A stretch of 64,000 nucleotides of DNA, taken from contig NC_091976.1 of NCBI RefSeq assembly GCF_036711975.1, forward strand, positions 31,868,001 through 31,932,000. Direction: 5' to 3'. Below, piece by piece: positions 24,040-35,071 of the stretch; position 1 is the first letter of the stretch; each line of letters starts with the position of its first letter. Under the pieces are notes generated by a model. That model was not told the DNA's origin. It worked only from the letters and a program-made list of their open reading frames with translations, and ran no database searches. The translations under genes and the position numbers were made by a program. Origin of the DNA: Onthophagus taurus. Taxonomy: Eukaryota; Arthropoda; Insecta; Coleoptera; Scarabaeidae.

Positions 24040-25225
24040 TTATGGCCGTCTTAAGAGAGGCACGGCTAAACCGAAATGTTTCTGGTTTCCACAATCTAAC
24101 GCTAGAGCAAGAACTAGAAATATTCGGATTTAGCCACACGTCTCTAAAGACGTCTAAACCCGAATGGTTCTAGTTCTAGGTCTTGTGTTAGTTCTAGTAA
24201 TACCTCCAGTGTTAGTTCTAGTGATAGTGCTAGTGTAAAACTAAAACTAACACTAGACCGAGATCTAGAAACATTCGGATTTAGCCACACGTCTCTAAAG
24301 ACGTCTAAACCCGAATGGTTCTAGTTCTAGGTCTTGTGTTAGTTCTAGTAATACCTCCAGTGTTAGTTCTAGTGATAGTGCTAGTATAAAACTAAAACTA
24401 ACACTAGACCGAGATCTAGAAACATTCGGATTTAGCCACACGTCTCTAAAGACGTCTAAACCCGAATGGTTCTAGTTCTAGGTCTTGTGTTAGTTCTAGT
24501 AATACCTCCAGTGTTAGTTCTAGTGATAGTGCTAGTGTAAAACTAAAACTAACACTAGACCGAGATCTAGAAACATTCGGATTTAGCCACACGTCTCTAA
24601 AGACGTCTAAACCCGAATGGTTCTAGTTCTAGGTCTTGTGTTAGTTCTAGTAATACCTCCAGTGTTAGTTCTAGTGATAGTGCTAGTGTAAAACTAAAAC
24701 TAACACTAGACCGAGATCTAGAAACATTCGGATTTAGCCACACGTCTCTAAAGACGTCTAAACCCGAATGGTTCTAGTTCTAGGTCTTGTGTTAGTTCTA
24801 GTAATACCTCCAGTGTTAGTTCTAGTGATAGTGCTAGTGTAAAACTAAAACTAACACTAGACCGAGATCTAGAAACATTCGGATTTAGCCACACGTCTCT
24901 AAAGACGTCTAAACCCGAATGGTTCTAGTTCTAGGTCTTGTGTTAGTTCTAGTAATACCTCCAGTGTTAGTTCTAGTGATAGTGCTAGTGTAAAACTAAA
25001 ACTAACACTAGACCGAGATCTAGAAACATTCGGATTTAGCCGCACGTCTCTAAAGACGGCTAAACCCGAATGATTTTAGTTCTAGGTCTTGTGTTAGTTC
25101 TAGTAATACCTCTAGTGTAAAACTAGAACTAACACTAGACCTAGAACTAGAAACATTTGGGTTTAGCCGCAAGTCTTTCAAGACGGCTAAACCCGAATGA
25201 TTCTAGTTCTAGGTCTAGTTTTAGT
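24040..25225. repeat. 151-bp tandem array, 7 near-identical copies, related to the palindrome element
   Basis: CGGATTTAGCCACACGTCT starts at 24125, 24276, 24427, 24578, 24729 and 24880, exactly 151 bases apart, with a seventh variant unit near 25031. Each unit contains modules of the 6.5-11.5 kb arrays: a P palindrome (TTTAGCCACACGTCTCTAAA) and a Q palindrome (TTCTAGTTCTAGGTCTTG ... AACACTAGACCGAGATCTAG). Unlike the 6.5-11.5 kb blocks, the central copies differ by hardly a base, so this block is recently amplified or homogenised. The outer edges are diverged. Confidence 0.95.
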
Positions 25226-27180
25226 GCAATAAAAATATGCAACATAGTGATATCTTATGCTAACTAGCTCTACCTACCACTGCCACTAGAACTAACATTA
25301 TACCATATAGAGTTGGCATAAGCATTATAGAGTTAGGTTCATCTTGATCATTCGTTAATTTTTTACGTCCCATGTTATTATACATATATCTTCTTACTTA
25401 TTAGAATGTCTATTTTTGTTGAGAATCCTTGGATGTTCAAAATCAATTTCATTTTCCGGTCCATGGTTAACTGTTTTTTTTTTAATTATGAGCCTAACTA
25501 ATTTGCAATGATAGCTGAAAAATGATATAATTAAGTGTAACTAAATATGCAGAAATTTCTAATTCTCACAAATACTTGAAAGATATCGATAAGACGACGT
25601 TGTGTTAAATTAGCTAAAGTGTGATGATGATTTATTTGCTAATTAAATTAATTAGTCGCGTGCCAAATTCCAAATAGGATAAAATAACAGTTATTAATAC
25701 ACGTGTTGTAAGCTAATTATTAATGTATTCCCAATTAATAAAAAGTTTTACAAATGTTGGAATAATTTGAATCGTTGAACAGCGATAAACAGTTTAATAA
25801 TTTATTATTTAATTTATTATTTCATAATTAAATAGAATTCAACGAATTTTTGTGTATATAAAACCCGAATCATCGTGTAATTTTAGATCATCGTAGAATT
25901 TGTACCAAGCGTAGGCCTATAAATAGTAACGATATCTGAGAATAACTAAACTATGTTTTACATCCGTCTATATAACGTCGTGTTTGTTTATTTTTGGAAT
26001 ACTCGAGTGACATTCGAGTGCACCGAAGAGGAGATAAATTAATTCAGACATCGCGGCTATTTTTCTTTGTTGCTAAGCCATCAATGTTAGATTATATATA
26101 TATTAATAAAATATGAATAATCATGAAGTGGGGATAGAGCTTTGATTACTTAAAATTTTTTATTGGGGCTGTAATTATGCAAATGGCATTTTACGACCAA
26201 AGAGATAAATTGACCCAATTTACTGTTGGCAAGTGGTTTCCTAGTAGGTACCCATTGTTCAATTGCTAAATTGCTATTGCTAAATGGAACTACTTTTATG
26301 TACTTTGGCACATGCGGTCGTATCCGAGTCTATTATAAATATTAAACAATTCGCGGATAAATTGCGATAATTCAAGATTACGCACGCGTCTCTTCTAGTT
26401 TAATCTCCACGAAAAGACCATTAACACTAATGTCCTTTTTATTGAATTAAGCTCTTAAAAGTTAATGTTCTCAGAAATTTTTATAAATTACTCTTAGAAT
26501 GAAGTATCCCAAAGTCTTAAAAATCGAGATTAAACAGCATAAATTGTAAATAAACAAAATAGAAAAACGAAAATTGAAATACGTCTAGAAAAAAAGAAAC
26601 AGATAAAATCGTAATGCTTAAAAATCCGGGTTAAAAAAAGAGGTATTGAACCGAAAAATGGACCTTGAAACATCGAAAACAACCTCTTTTTAATTACTCT
26701 TCAACGCTGATAAAATAAACGTTGCCTAAAACCGAAAAAATAATCTAAAAAGATTAACTCTCAAACCACGTTAGAGAAGCGTGTAAAAATTTCGTATCAA
26801 CACTATCAAATTAATATCTATTTAATATTTCGAGTCACTATAAAAAGTTTTTTTTTTCTTTACAAGCTAAATCCTATTACAGAAGGAGGCAAAGGTTATC
26901 GTAGTTCACGGTGCCCGTAGCAGAAAAAAGTAGTAAATATTTTTTTGGATTATCGAACGATCTAATAATTAGGTTAAAGGGTACAGGAACTAAAATCAGG
27001 AATTCCTGGTTAAAATAAAAATATCCCATTCAAAACAAACGGTCAGATATCATTATTTTATTGCATTATACATTTAAATAAATGTTTTTAATTATTTTTT
27101 TTCTTTTAAATCTTAATCATTTTCCGATGCGTAGTAACATTGTATCATTTGACCTGATGGCCTTGTTATTAGCTACGTTA
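25226..27180. other. no recognised coding sequence; possible TATA-type promoter near 25854
   Basis: 25226-25330 continues as a decayed unique core of the palindrome family (TGCAATAAAAATATGCAACA). GTATATAAAAC at 25853-25863 is a good TATA-like word, followed by a less AT-rich stretch (25870-26060), but no frame after it can be identified. The remainder shows nothing I can support. Confidence 0.35.
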
Positions 27181-27182
27181 TG

Positions 27183-29960
27183 TTAGAGCATTCTTAAGAT
27201 TTGATTAAGATGCGTCAAATTTTATTTTATGAAAACTCACCCAAGAAAGTAGAAGATAATATTTTCAACTGTATCACCTTTTTTAATATCTTCCTTCTTC
27301 AGATAGAGTTATAAGCGTTTCTTCCAATACTGAAGCAATTATCTTATTAACTGCGTTGTTTACATATTATCGGTTAAGTTCGAGGTTAATACCTGTTTTG
27401 GTTCAAGAGTTTTGCATTTCCAAACAGTTCTAAACTTTTCTGCGCATAAATTTAATATGCTATATGTACTCTATGTTTTATTCCTTCTCGATTATGGTAG
27501 TCAAGTTGTAGGTTATAACTGGTTGAACTAATTTATCTTAATAAATCTTCTCAAAGATGTTGCCCTAATGAAACATAGCAAGAAAGAAGATTGCCTGATA
27601 AGAAATGAATGTGCTACTTGCCTTTTGATCAAATCTTTGATGAAATGGCTAAGTTGAAATAAAATCTTACATCAAGCTCAAATTATGAAAACTTTGATTA
27701 AGTTTGAGGTTAATATCTGTTTTAGTTCAAGAGTTCTGCATTTCCAAACAGTTCTAAACCTTTTTGCGCATACATTTAATATGCAAAGTATGCGCAGAAA
27801 GATTCAGAACTGTTCAGAACTCTTGAACCAAAACAGGCCTATGTAATGGTATAACTACAACTAAATAATGTATTAAAAAGTACAGCGTCCTTCTTGCTTC
27901 AGTTAAAGTCTCAAAAACAAGGTTCGTCTCTCATATAAACGCAGAAATTTAATGTCTATACATTAAATTGTCTATACATTGCATACTTTGATGCAAAATG
28001 AGGTGTATTGTACATGAAGGAACAAAATACTTTGAGGTGAGTGAGGATGCAATGGGATTTAGAGTTTTTGTATCAACTCCACATTTTGTAGCAAATCAAA
28101 AAATGGAAACAAAAAATTCAGCGTATGGTAGTTATTATCAATCAAGTTCTTCAGTCTCTATAAAAGTCCTCTGCAACCAGTAAAGCATTTGGAAGACGTT
28201 ATGAACTCAATAGTCTTGTAATCAAACAAAACTCCAAAATAAATTGCAAAAGTGTGCATATAAAAGCACACACAAGAAGATACTCGATTACGATAGTCAA
28301 GTTGTAAATTAGCTGTAACAATCCACACCTTCATAAATCTTCTCAAAGATTTTGCCCTAATGAAATATAGCAGATTATTTGATAAGAAATAAATGTACTA
28401 CTTGCCATTTGATAAAATCTTTGATGAAATGGCTAATACTTGAAATAGAATCTTATATTTAAAGTTGAAATTATTATAACTCTGAAAACAAGAAGTTATC
28501 TTCAAGCAAAGATAAATAATTCAAGAGGAATTAGAGACTAATTGTATAAATAATTAAGAAGAGGAAATTTTACACATTACTACATTTGTTGTTAACGTCT
28601 GGAGTGGGAATTTCCTCATTAACCATTCTTAATTGATTGGATTTATGTTTATAATCAAAAATGATAATATAAATATAAATAATATAAAAAACATCAAAAA
28701 CTTAGTTTGGAATTAAGATGAATACGTTTTTTAATTAATAAGTTATCGAAAATTAATGTTATCTTATCCAGAAATGAGTAATAAGCAAATATTCCTTAAT
28801 TACTTAATTAGAACATTCTTAAGATTTGATTAAGATGCGTCAAATTTTGTTTTATGAAATCTCACCCGCGAAAGTAGAAGATAATATCTTCAATAGTATC
28901 ACCTTTTTTAATATCTTCCTTTTTCAGATAGAGTTATAAGCGTTTCTTCCAATAACTGAAGCAAAAATTACGCTGTACTTATTAACTGCGTTGTTTACAT
29001 ATTATCGATTAAGTTTGAGGTTAATACCTATTTTAGTGCAAGAGTTCTGCAGTTCCAAACAGTTCTAAACCTTTCTGCGCATACATTTAATATGCTATAT
29101 GTACTCTATATTTCATTCCTTCTGGATTATGGTAGTCAAGTTGTAGATTGGAACTGGTTGAACTAATCTATAACGACTTACACCACCATAAATCTTCTCA
29201 AAGATGTTGCCCTAATAAAACATAGCAAGAAAGAGGATTGCCTGATAAGAAATGAATGTACTACTTGCCCTTTGATAAAATCTTTGATGCAAAAAGAGGT
29301 GTATTGTACATGAAGGAAGAAAATACTTTGAGGTGAGTGAGGATGAAATGGGATTTAGAGTTTTTGTATCAGCTCCACAATTTGCATCAAATCAAAAAAT
29401 GGAAACAAGAAATTCAGCGCATGGTAGTTATTATCAATCAAATTACACCAAAACCAAAACAGGCCTATGTAATGATATAAACCACTACAACTAAATAATG
29501 TATTAAAAAGTACAGCGTCCTTCTTGCTTCAGTTATTGGATCAAACTTTAACTCTATCTGAAGCTCCAAAGGTCTTAATGAATCATAATCAATGTAATTA
29601 CTTAAAGTCTCAAAAATAAGGTTCATGTCTCATGTAAACGCAGAAATTTAATGTCTATACATTAAATTGTCTATACATTGATGCAAAAGGAGGTGTATTG
29701 TGCATGAAAGAACAAAATACTTTGATGTGAGTGAAGATGAAATGGGATTTAGAGATTTTGATGTTATAAACAAAGAAGATAAAGGTATTTTGATGGATAT
29801 ATATGGACACCATTTGTATCAGCATCACAATTTGCGTCAAATCAAAAAAATGGAAACAGAAAATGGAGCGCATGGTAGTTACTAACAATCAAATTAGTTC
29901 TTTACTCTCTATAGAAGTCCTCTGCAACCAATAAAGCATTTGAGGAACGTAATCAACTTA
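27183..29960. repeat. shuffled low-copy repeat, at least two copies
   Basis: A segment starting AGCATTCTTAAGATTTGATT (27184) recurs from 28809, offset about 1625 bases. Later parts are repeated out of order: 27990-28145 resembles 29280-29450 and 29690-29880, and 27830-27900 resembles 29460-29530. Shared landmarks are TCTTCTCAAAGATGTTGCCC and TGATAAAATCTTTGATGAAA. More copies lie at 32015-32717, 34853-34935 and 37826-38440. Small open frames (27998-28183, 29700-29885) share KYF(E/D)VSED but appear with each copy and are not convincing genes. Confidence 0.8.
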
Positions 29961-30111
29961 ATAGTCTTGTGATCAATATGATAAATGGAATAAAATTTAA
30001 AACACACACAAGAAGGTGATTTTTACGAAACGTATCTAAAGATATATATCAAATACATTTCATTAAAATCATTAAAATATGTGGCAGAAGCATCTGGAAT
30101 ATCTTCGAGGA

Positions 30112-30240
30112 GGGTTCCGTCCAATCGGAACAAATGATATATCCCAGACAGTACGTCGCGCCTTTATCTTACCTACATAAAGAAATAAGGCGCGACGTCC
30201 TGTCTGGAACACACCATCTGTTCCGATTGGACGGAACCCC
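30112..30240. repeat. 128-bp inverted repeat able to form a long hairpin
   Basis: GGTTCCGTCCAATCGGAAC (from 30113) is complemented by GTTCCGATTGGACGGAACC (ending 30238). The inner arms AGACAGTACGTCGCGCCTT and AAGGCGCGACGTCCTGTCT also pair, leaving a loop of about 20 bases. It is strikingly GC-rich for the region. It could be a small foldback MITE or an inverted-repeat transcript source. No flanking duplication is obvious. Confidence 0.85.
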
Positions 30241-31820
30241 CGGCACCCCGCAGAGCTTATTTCTGTTTCTCTTTAATTTGTAATTCCATTAAATCGCTCT
30301 TCAAAAATTAGGGAGCTCTAATTTTGAAAAACTAATAACGGAATCCGACAACCGACATTATTTGATATATTTTGGTCAAATCCGCGAGGAAATCCACCCT
30401 CGTCTTACTAAACCGCGATTTTCCATGAAACTATATGGAATATCGAAAAAATAAAATATGCCACTCATTAAGAACACGTCAGGCTACCACCTGTTCAAAA
30501 TTAAAATTTTTTCGTACGATAGTTTTCGAGAAAAAAATCGCAAAGTTGATAAAGTTGCCGGTATTCTCAAAAATCGGGTACTTTTTTCATTTAACTCGTG
30601 ATAAAAAGAAAACCGTGGATCCGAAAATTTTCAAATTAGCTCATGTTACGTAGAAATGTTCAGTAATTACAACAAACTTTGTCGCAATTTTTTTTATCGA
30701 ACGGTTGCAAAGATATAGATCTCTAAAGTGAGGGGCCTTGACTTTTTGCACGGATAGTAGTGGAATAAAGTTACTTTTTGTAATTCGCGACGGTAATGAA
30801 AGCTATAACAGTACTCCAACGAGTGCTGTAATGAAACTCCTTACAGCATCCGATGCTGTAATGAGATTTTAGAAACATTTTATGGTACCAGTTCAAGTTG
30901 GTGACATTGGATCATTAATTTTTCTAGTTGTCAATGTGACAATGTTTATCTATGGATGTTTAAACACGTTCTTAGCATTGAATACAAGGTCCACAATGAT
31001 GAGGACATTGAACTCTGAGCAATTTCTCTTATTTTGGGAGGTGTACATCAAACATTTTTGTCAGGTGAATACATTTTGTGTTTTGACAGATTCTACTTGT
31101 CAATTCAAATTTCTATTTTCAAGTGTTACGGTGTTACCAACATACATTGTCAACATTTATTTTATTTTTGAGAAAGAAAAGGATAAAAACGCGAATTACA
31201 AAAAATAGTATAAAAACACGTTTCATAAGACTTAGCACTCATTCATTAAAAAACTGGTGGCTTCGCCACTCGTTTTTCAACTTGAATTCGTACATTTCAA
31301 ACGTGTCTTACGAAACTTGTTTTTTAATATACTATTATTCCACTAGTGGAATAATGAAGAATACAATCTTAAATCAATCACATCCTATTTATTATTTACA
31401 TTAACATTAACGTTTATATTAATAGACATTTCATTGTTTGATTTGCCATATCACTTTCTTCCATTTTTCATCAACTTTGCCTTTACAACTTTCACACTTT
31501 TACAAATATGTTACAAATGGAGTCGGTAAACAATCGAAAATAAATAGCAACAATTCAACACCTCTCAATGTTTTTTTAGTTAATTGCAATGATTTTTGAG
31601 GTGACAGCCGCTGTCAGAGTGAAATGTCAAATCATTTTTTGATAACATCAGATCAAATTTTGACGATGCTGATTCTAAATGAGTGTGATTGTGGATAAAA
31701 CGTTGTATTGCATGCATGTTTTAGATGCATTTTATTAAAACATAAACATTCTTGCGTGAATAAAATGCTGTCTAAAACACTTACACAATAAATAACTATT
31801 ATATTTCAGAAATAATTCAA
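30241..31820. other. no recognised gene; diverged repeat-like sequence
   Basis: Short frames at 30882-31208 and 31123-31404 overlap each other and have no family resemblance. GGATAGTAGTGGAATAAAG (30753) and TACTATTATTCCACTAGTGG (31330) are roughly inverted and may bound a decayed ~600-bp MITE. Nothing else can be supported. Confidence 0.35.
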
Positions 31821-31821
31821 A

Positions 31822-32014
31822 ACCGTTAATGAAACATATTAGTAATGTACCGTAATTGTCAGCTGTATGTTGCAGAAACGTTTCATTAGAATGAAACATG
31901 AAAAGGGCCGGACATTAGCAGTTTCAACTATGTTTCAGAAATATGTCGAAGAAACATTTCATGTTTCAATAATATGTATCAGAAATGTTTCTGAAACGCA
32001 AATTGTTTACTGGG
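31822..32014. mobile_element. right-end fragment of the CCCAGTAAAC element
   Basis: Matches 34665-34852 in order (ATGTACCGTAATTGTCAGC, GGGCCGGACATTAGCAGTTT, ATGTTTCAATAATATGTATC) and ends in the same terminal word, TTGTTTACTGGG. The left part is missing. It abuts a copy of the low-copy repeat (CACCATCATAAATCTTCTC). Confidence 0.8.
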
Positions 32015-32095
32015 CACACCATCATAAATCTTCTCAAAGATGTTGCCCTAATGAAATATAGTAGATTATCTGATAAGAAGTAAATGTACTACTTG

Positions 32096-32530
32096 CTTTG
32101 ATTATATATAATATGGATTGAGCCAACGAGAGAGATAGCTTGCGCAAGGTGATCGAACCAAGATAGACATAGAAACGTACTGACATATAATGGGCGTGCG
32201 TTAATTTATAAGATAAAAAACTATCAATTAGAAGTAACATTTATAATACTTACAGGTGATGTGAAACTGTATTATCGCGAACTTTGCACACGAAACAATA
32301 CATTTTTAAACATAACGGTGTGACTGGCTGTGACACAACAAAACGATAAACGTCAAATGGAAGAGGTTTGACACTTTTGTGCGCATGCGCCCGTCTGTTT
32401 AGTACCGTTTTATGTCTATCTTTGTTACACTTTCACATTATCGCTTTACATCTGCGTCTATTCACCTTGAGCCACATTTTTGTTAGTAGATATATTCAGT
32501 TAACTCAATCCATATTATATATAATCAAAG
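32096..32530. mobile_element. hAT-type MITE, 435 bp, perfect 27-bp ends and 8-bp target duplication
   Basis: The left end CTTTGATTATATATAATATG, continuing GATTGAG, is exactly complemented at the right end (27 of 27 bases). ACTACTTG precedes (32088-32095) and follows (32531-32538), an 8-base target duplication as made by hAT transposases. Uninterrupted copies of the host repeat read ACTACTTG once (for example near 34908), which confirms the boundaries. The subterminal parts are also partly inverted (GATAGACATAGAAACG against TTTTATGTCTATCT). No coding capacity. Confidence 0.92.
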
Positions 32531-32865
32531 ACTACTTGTCATTTGATAAAATCTTTGATGAAATGGCTAATAGTTGAAATAGAATCTTATATTTAAAGTT
32601 GAATTTATTATAACTCTGAAAACAAGGAGATAACTTCAAGCAAAGATAAATAATTTAAGAGGAATTAGAGACTAATTGTATAAATAATGAAGAAGCACCA
32701 TAAATCTTCTCAAAGATCCCAGTAAACAAGAAACCTCTGTGAAACATTTCAATTTTAACGTACAGTGAATTAAATGAAACATCTTAGAACTACAGAAACA
32801 TTTCATTTGAAACATTTCGCTACAAATGTGTCTGAAACATGTCTGGAATATTTACAAACATTAAT

Positions 32866-33405
32866 TAATGTTTGTAAACAGAACTAACCTAAGGTAACAT
32901 TCCTTCACGGTTTAATTGGCATTTCAAAAGAAAACTTCACGCTATAATTGGCATTACTAATTACTAAAGAAAACTTCACGCTATAATTAATGTTTGTAAA
33001 CAGAACTAACCTTACCTAACATTCCTTCACGGTTTAATTGGCATTTCAAAAGAAAACTTCACGCTATAATTGGCATTACTAATTACTAAAGAAAACTTCA
33101 CGCTATAATTAATGTTTGTAAACAGAACTAACCTAAGGTAACATTCCTTTACGGTTTAATTGGCATTTCAAAAGAAAACTTCACGCTATAATTGGCATTA
33201 CTAATTACTAAAGAAAACTTCACGCTATAATTAATGTTTGTAAACAGAACTAACCTTAAGTAACATTCCTTCACGGTTTAATTGGCATTTCAAAAGAAAA
33301 CTTCACGCTATGATTGGCATTACTAATTACTAAAGAAAACTTCACGCTATAATTAATGTTTGTAAACAGAACTAACCTTACGTAACATTCCTTAAGGAAT
33401 ATTCA
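32866..33405. repeat. 121-bp tandem repeat, about 4.3 copies
   Basis: TTAATGTTTGTAAACAGAAC recurs at about 32865, 32986, 33108, 33230 and 33352. Units include TTCACGCTATAATTGGCATT and an internal repeat of AAGAAAACTTCACGCTATAA. Copies differ at only a few bases. It lies inside the CCCAGTAAAC element, as is common for subterminal arrays in non-autonomous DNA elements. Confidence 0.93.
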
Positions 33406-33445
33406 TTCCCGGGTGGTATGCTCAGAAATGCTTCCTCAGCATATG

Positions 33446-34559
33446 GGTAGAAGGAAGAGCGAAGACTGGAGGTGGGAAGGGAAGGAGATAGAGGAGGTGA
33501 GGGAGTACACATATTTGGGGTACAGATTTAGAGAGCACAACAAGGAAGGCGCGCATGTGAGGGCAATGGCAAAAAAGGCGAATAAGGTGATGGGGCAGGT
33601 CTGGGGGTGGGGAGAGAGATTATTTGGAAGGGATATGGGAAAAAGGAAGATGATATTCGAGTGCTTGATTAGAAGTGTTATGATGTACGGGGCGGAGCTT
33701 TGGGGGTGGAAAGAGCAAGGGCTGTTGGAAGGCGTACAGGCTAGGTATTGGAGATGGGTTTTTGGTTGGCAAAAGAGAGGGAGCCGGAGTACATAGTCAG
33801 AGAAGAGGTGAAGGTTGATAAGTTAAGAGTGGAGGCGGGTAAAAGGGCGGTACGTTTTGAGGAGAGGGTTGAAGGGAGGTCTCAATGTAAAATTTTGGGG
33901 GAGTGCTGGAAAGAGATTAAGGCAGGGAAAGGGGGTGACGGGTAACGAGGGAGGGAGGAATATTTCAGAAGGGTGGGGTACTCAGTGAAAGCGGTAGATG
34001 ATAGAAGGAGGGAAGGGATTGAGATGTGGAAAGAGCTGGAGAGCAGGGATAGAGATGTACAGAGGCAAGAAAGAAGGGGGCAGATAAGGGAGAGCAGGTA
34101 CAACCCTAAGTACGAGGAAATAATAACGGAGGGATTGCCGAAGTACCTGTCGGTGGAGGGGGATGAGGAGGGGAAGAGGATGGTGGCAAGATTCAGATGC
34201 GGCAATGAGGAGAGAGCGAATAGGTATTGGATGAGAGATGATGAGAGGGGTTGTAGGCTATGTGGGGGGGAGTGGGAGTCGTTGGAGCACCTACTGAGGG
34301 AGTGTGACGAGCTAAGAGAGGAGGTGATCGGCTGGAAGCAGGTGCTGGGGGAGGGGGCAGAGGGAAGAGAATGGATGAGGGAGGTGGTGGCGACAAGGCA
34401 GCGTAGGGAGATGCGGGGAAGAGATGGAGAGGGGTAGGATAGGAAATAAAATGTATTGTATTGTAATGTGATATATGTAATTGTACTATTGTTAAAAATT
34501 TAATTGTTTGTGGAATGTATTGCTGATTTGGTAGCAATAAACTTAAATAAAAAAAAAAT
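33446..34559 (+). mobile_element. 5'-truncated non-LTR retrotransposon with poly(A) and 15-bp target duplication
   Basis: CTTCCTCAGCATATG occurs just before (33431-33445) and just after (34560-34574), a target-site duplication. The 3' end is AATAAACTTAAATAAAAAAAAAAT. The insert encodes an RT C-terminal region: REYTYLGYRFREHNKEGAHV, SVMMYGAELWGWKEQ, then after a frame change near 33770 EYIVREEVKVDKLRVEAGKR, and later (33973-34437) a zinc-knuckle-like CRLCGGEWESLEHLLREC. RT fingers and palm are absent, which fits 5' truncation during reverse transcription. The plus strand is extremely G-rich and C-poor, unlike anything nearby. This is a comparatively recent arrival. Confidence 0.93.
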
Positions 34560-35071
34560 CTTCCTCAGCATATGCATGTGTTCTGATGAAGCATGTATGA
34601 GCATGTTGTCTGGGATGCAGATGCTAAAGGCCAACAAAACCGTTATTGAAACATTTCAGTAATGTACCGTAATTGTCAACTGTATGTTGCAGAAACATTT
34701 CAATAGAAACGTTTCAATGAAACATAAAAAGGGCCGGAAATTAGCAGTTTCAGACACGTTTCACCTATGTTTCAGAAATTTGTCGAAGAAACATTTCATG
34801 TTTCAATAATATGTATCAGAAATGTTTCTGAAACGCAAATTTGTTTACTGGGATGTTGCCCTAATGAAATATAGTAGATTATCTGATAAGAAATAAATGT
34901 ACTACTTGCCATTTGATAAAATCTTTGATGAAATGCAGTGGCGTAGCTAGCCATGAAGGGGCCCTGTATCAATAAAATATCGGGGGCCCTTTTTGGGGTA
35001 ATAAAGAACACATATATAGTCGCAAAAACGATAATACTTATAAACTAAACTTATGTATATGATATAAACTA

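Larger units (their letters stand above)
32718..34852. mobile_element. CCCAGTAAAC-ended element carrying a 121-bp array and a nested retrotransposon
   Basis: Starts CCCAGTAAACAAGAAAC and ends GCAAATTTGTTTACTGGG, so the outer ~12 bases are inverted. Many GAAACATTTC words lie just inside both ends. The host flanks read TCTCAAAGAT on the left and ATGTTGCCC on the right; intact host copies read TCTCAAAGATGTTGCCC, which implies only AT is duplicated. Inside are a 121-bp x4 array and a retrotransposon inserted at 33446-34559. Removing the latter leaves about 1.0 kb with no transposase, so it is non-autonomous. Superfamily not recognised. Confidence 0.75.

Noticed and set aside
30112-30240. Conventional microRNA precursor
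   Set aside because: The arms are too long and too fully paired for a typical animal pre-miRNA; a foldback element or siRNA hairpin fits better.
33882-34537. 107- and 114-codon minus-strand frames
   Set aside because: Shadows of the plus-strand retrotransposon; the serine/proline-rich content follows from its G-rich coding strand.
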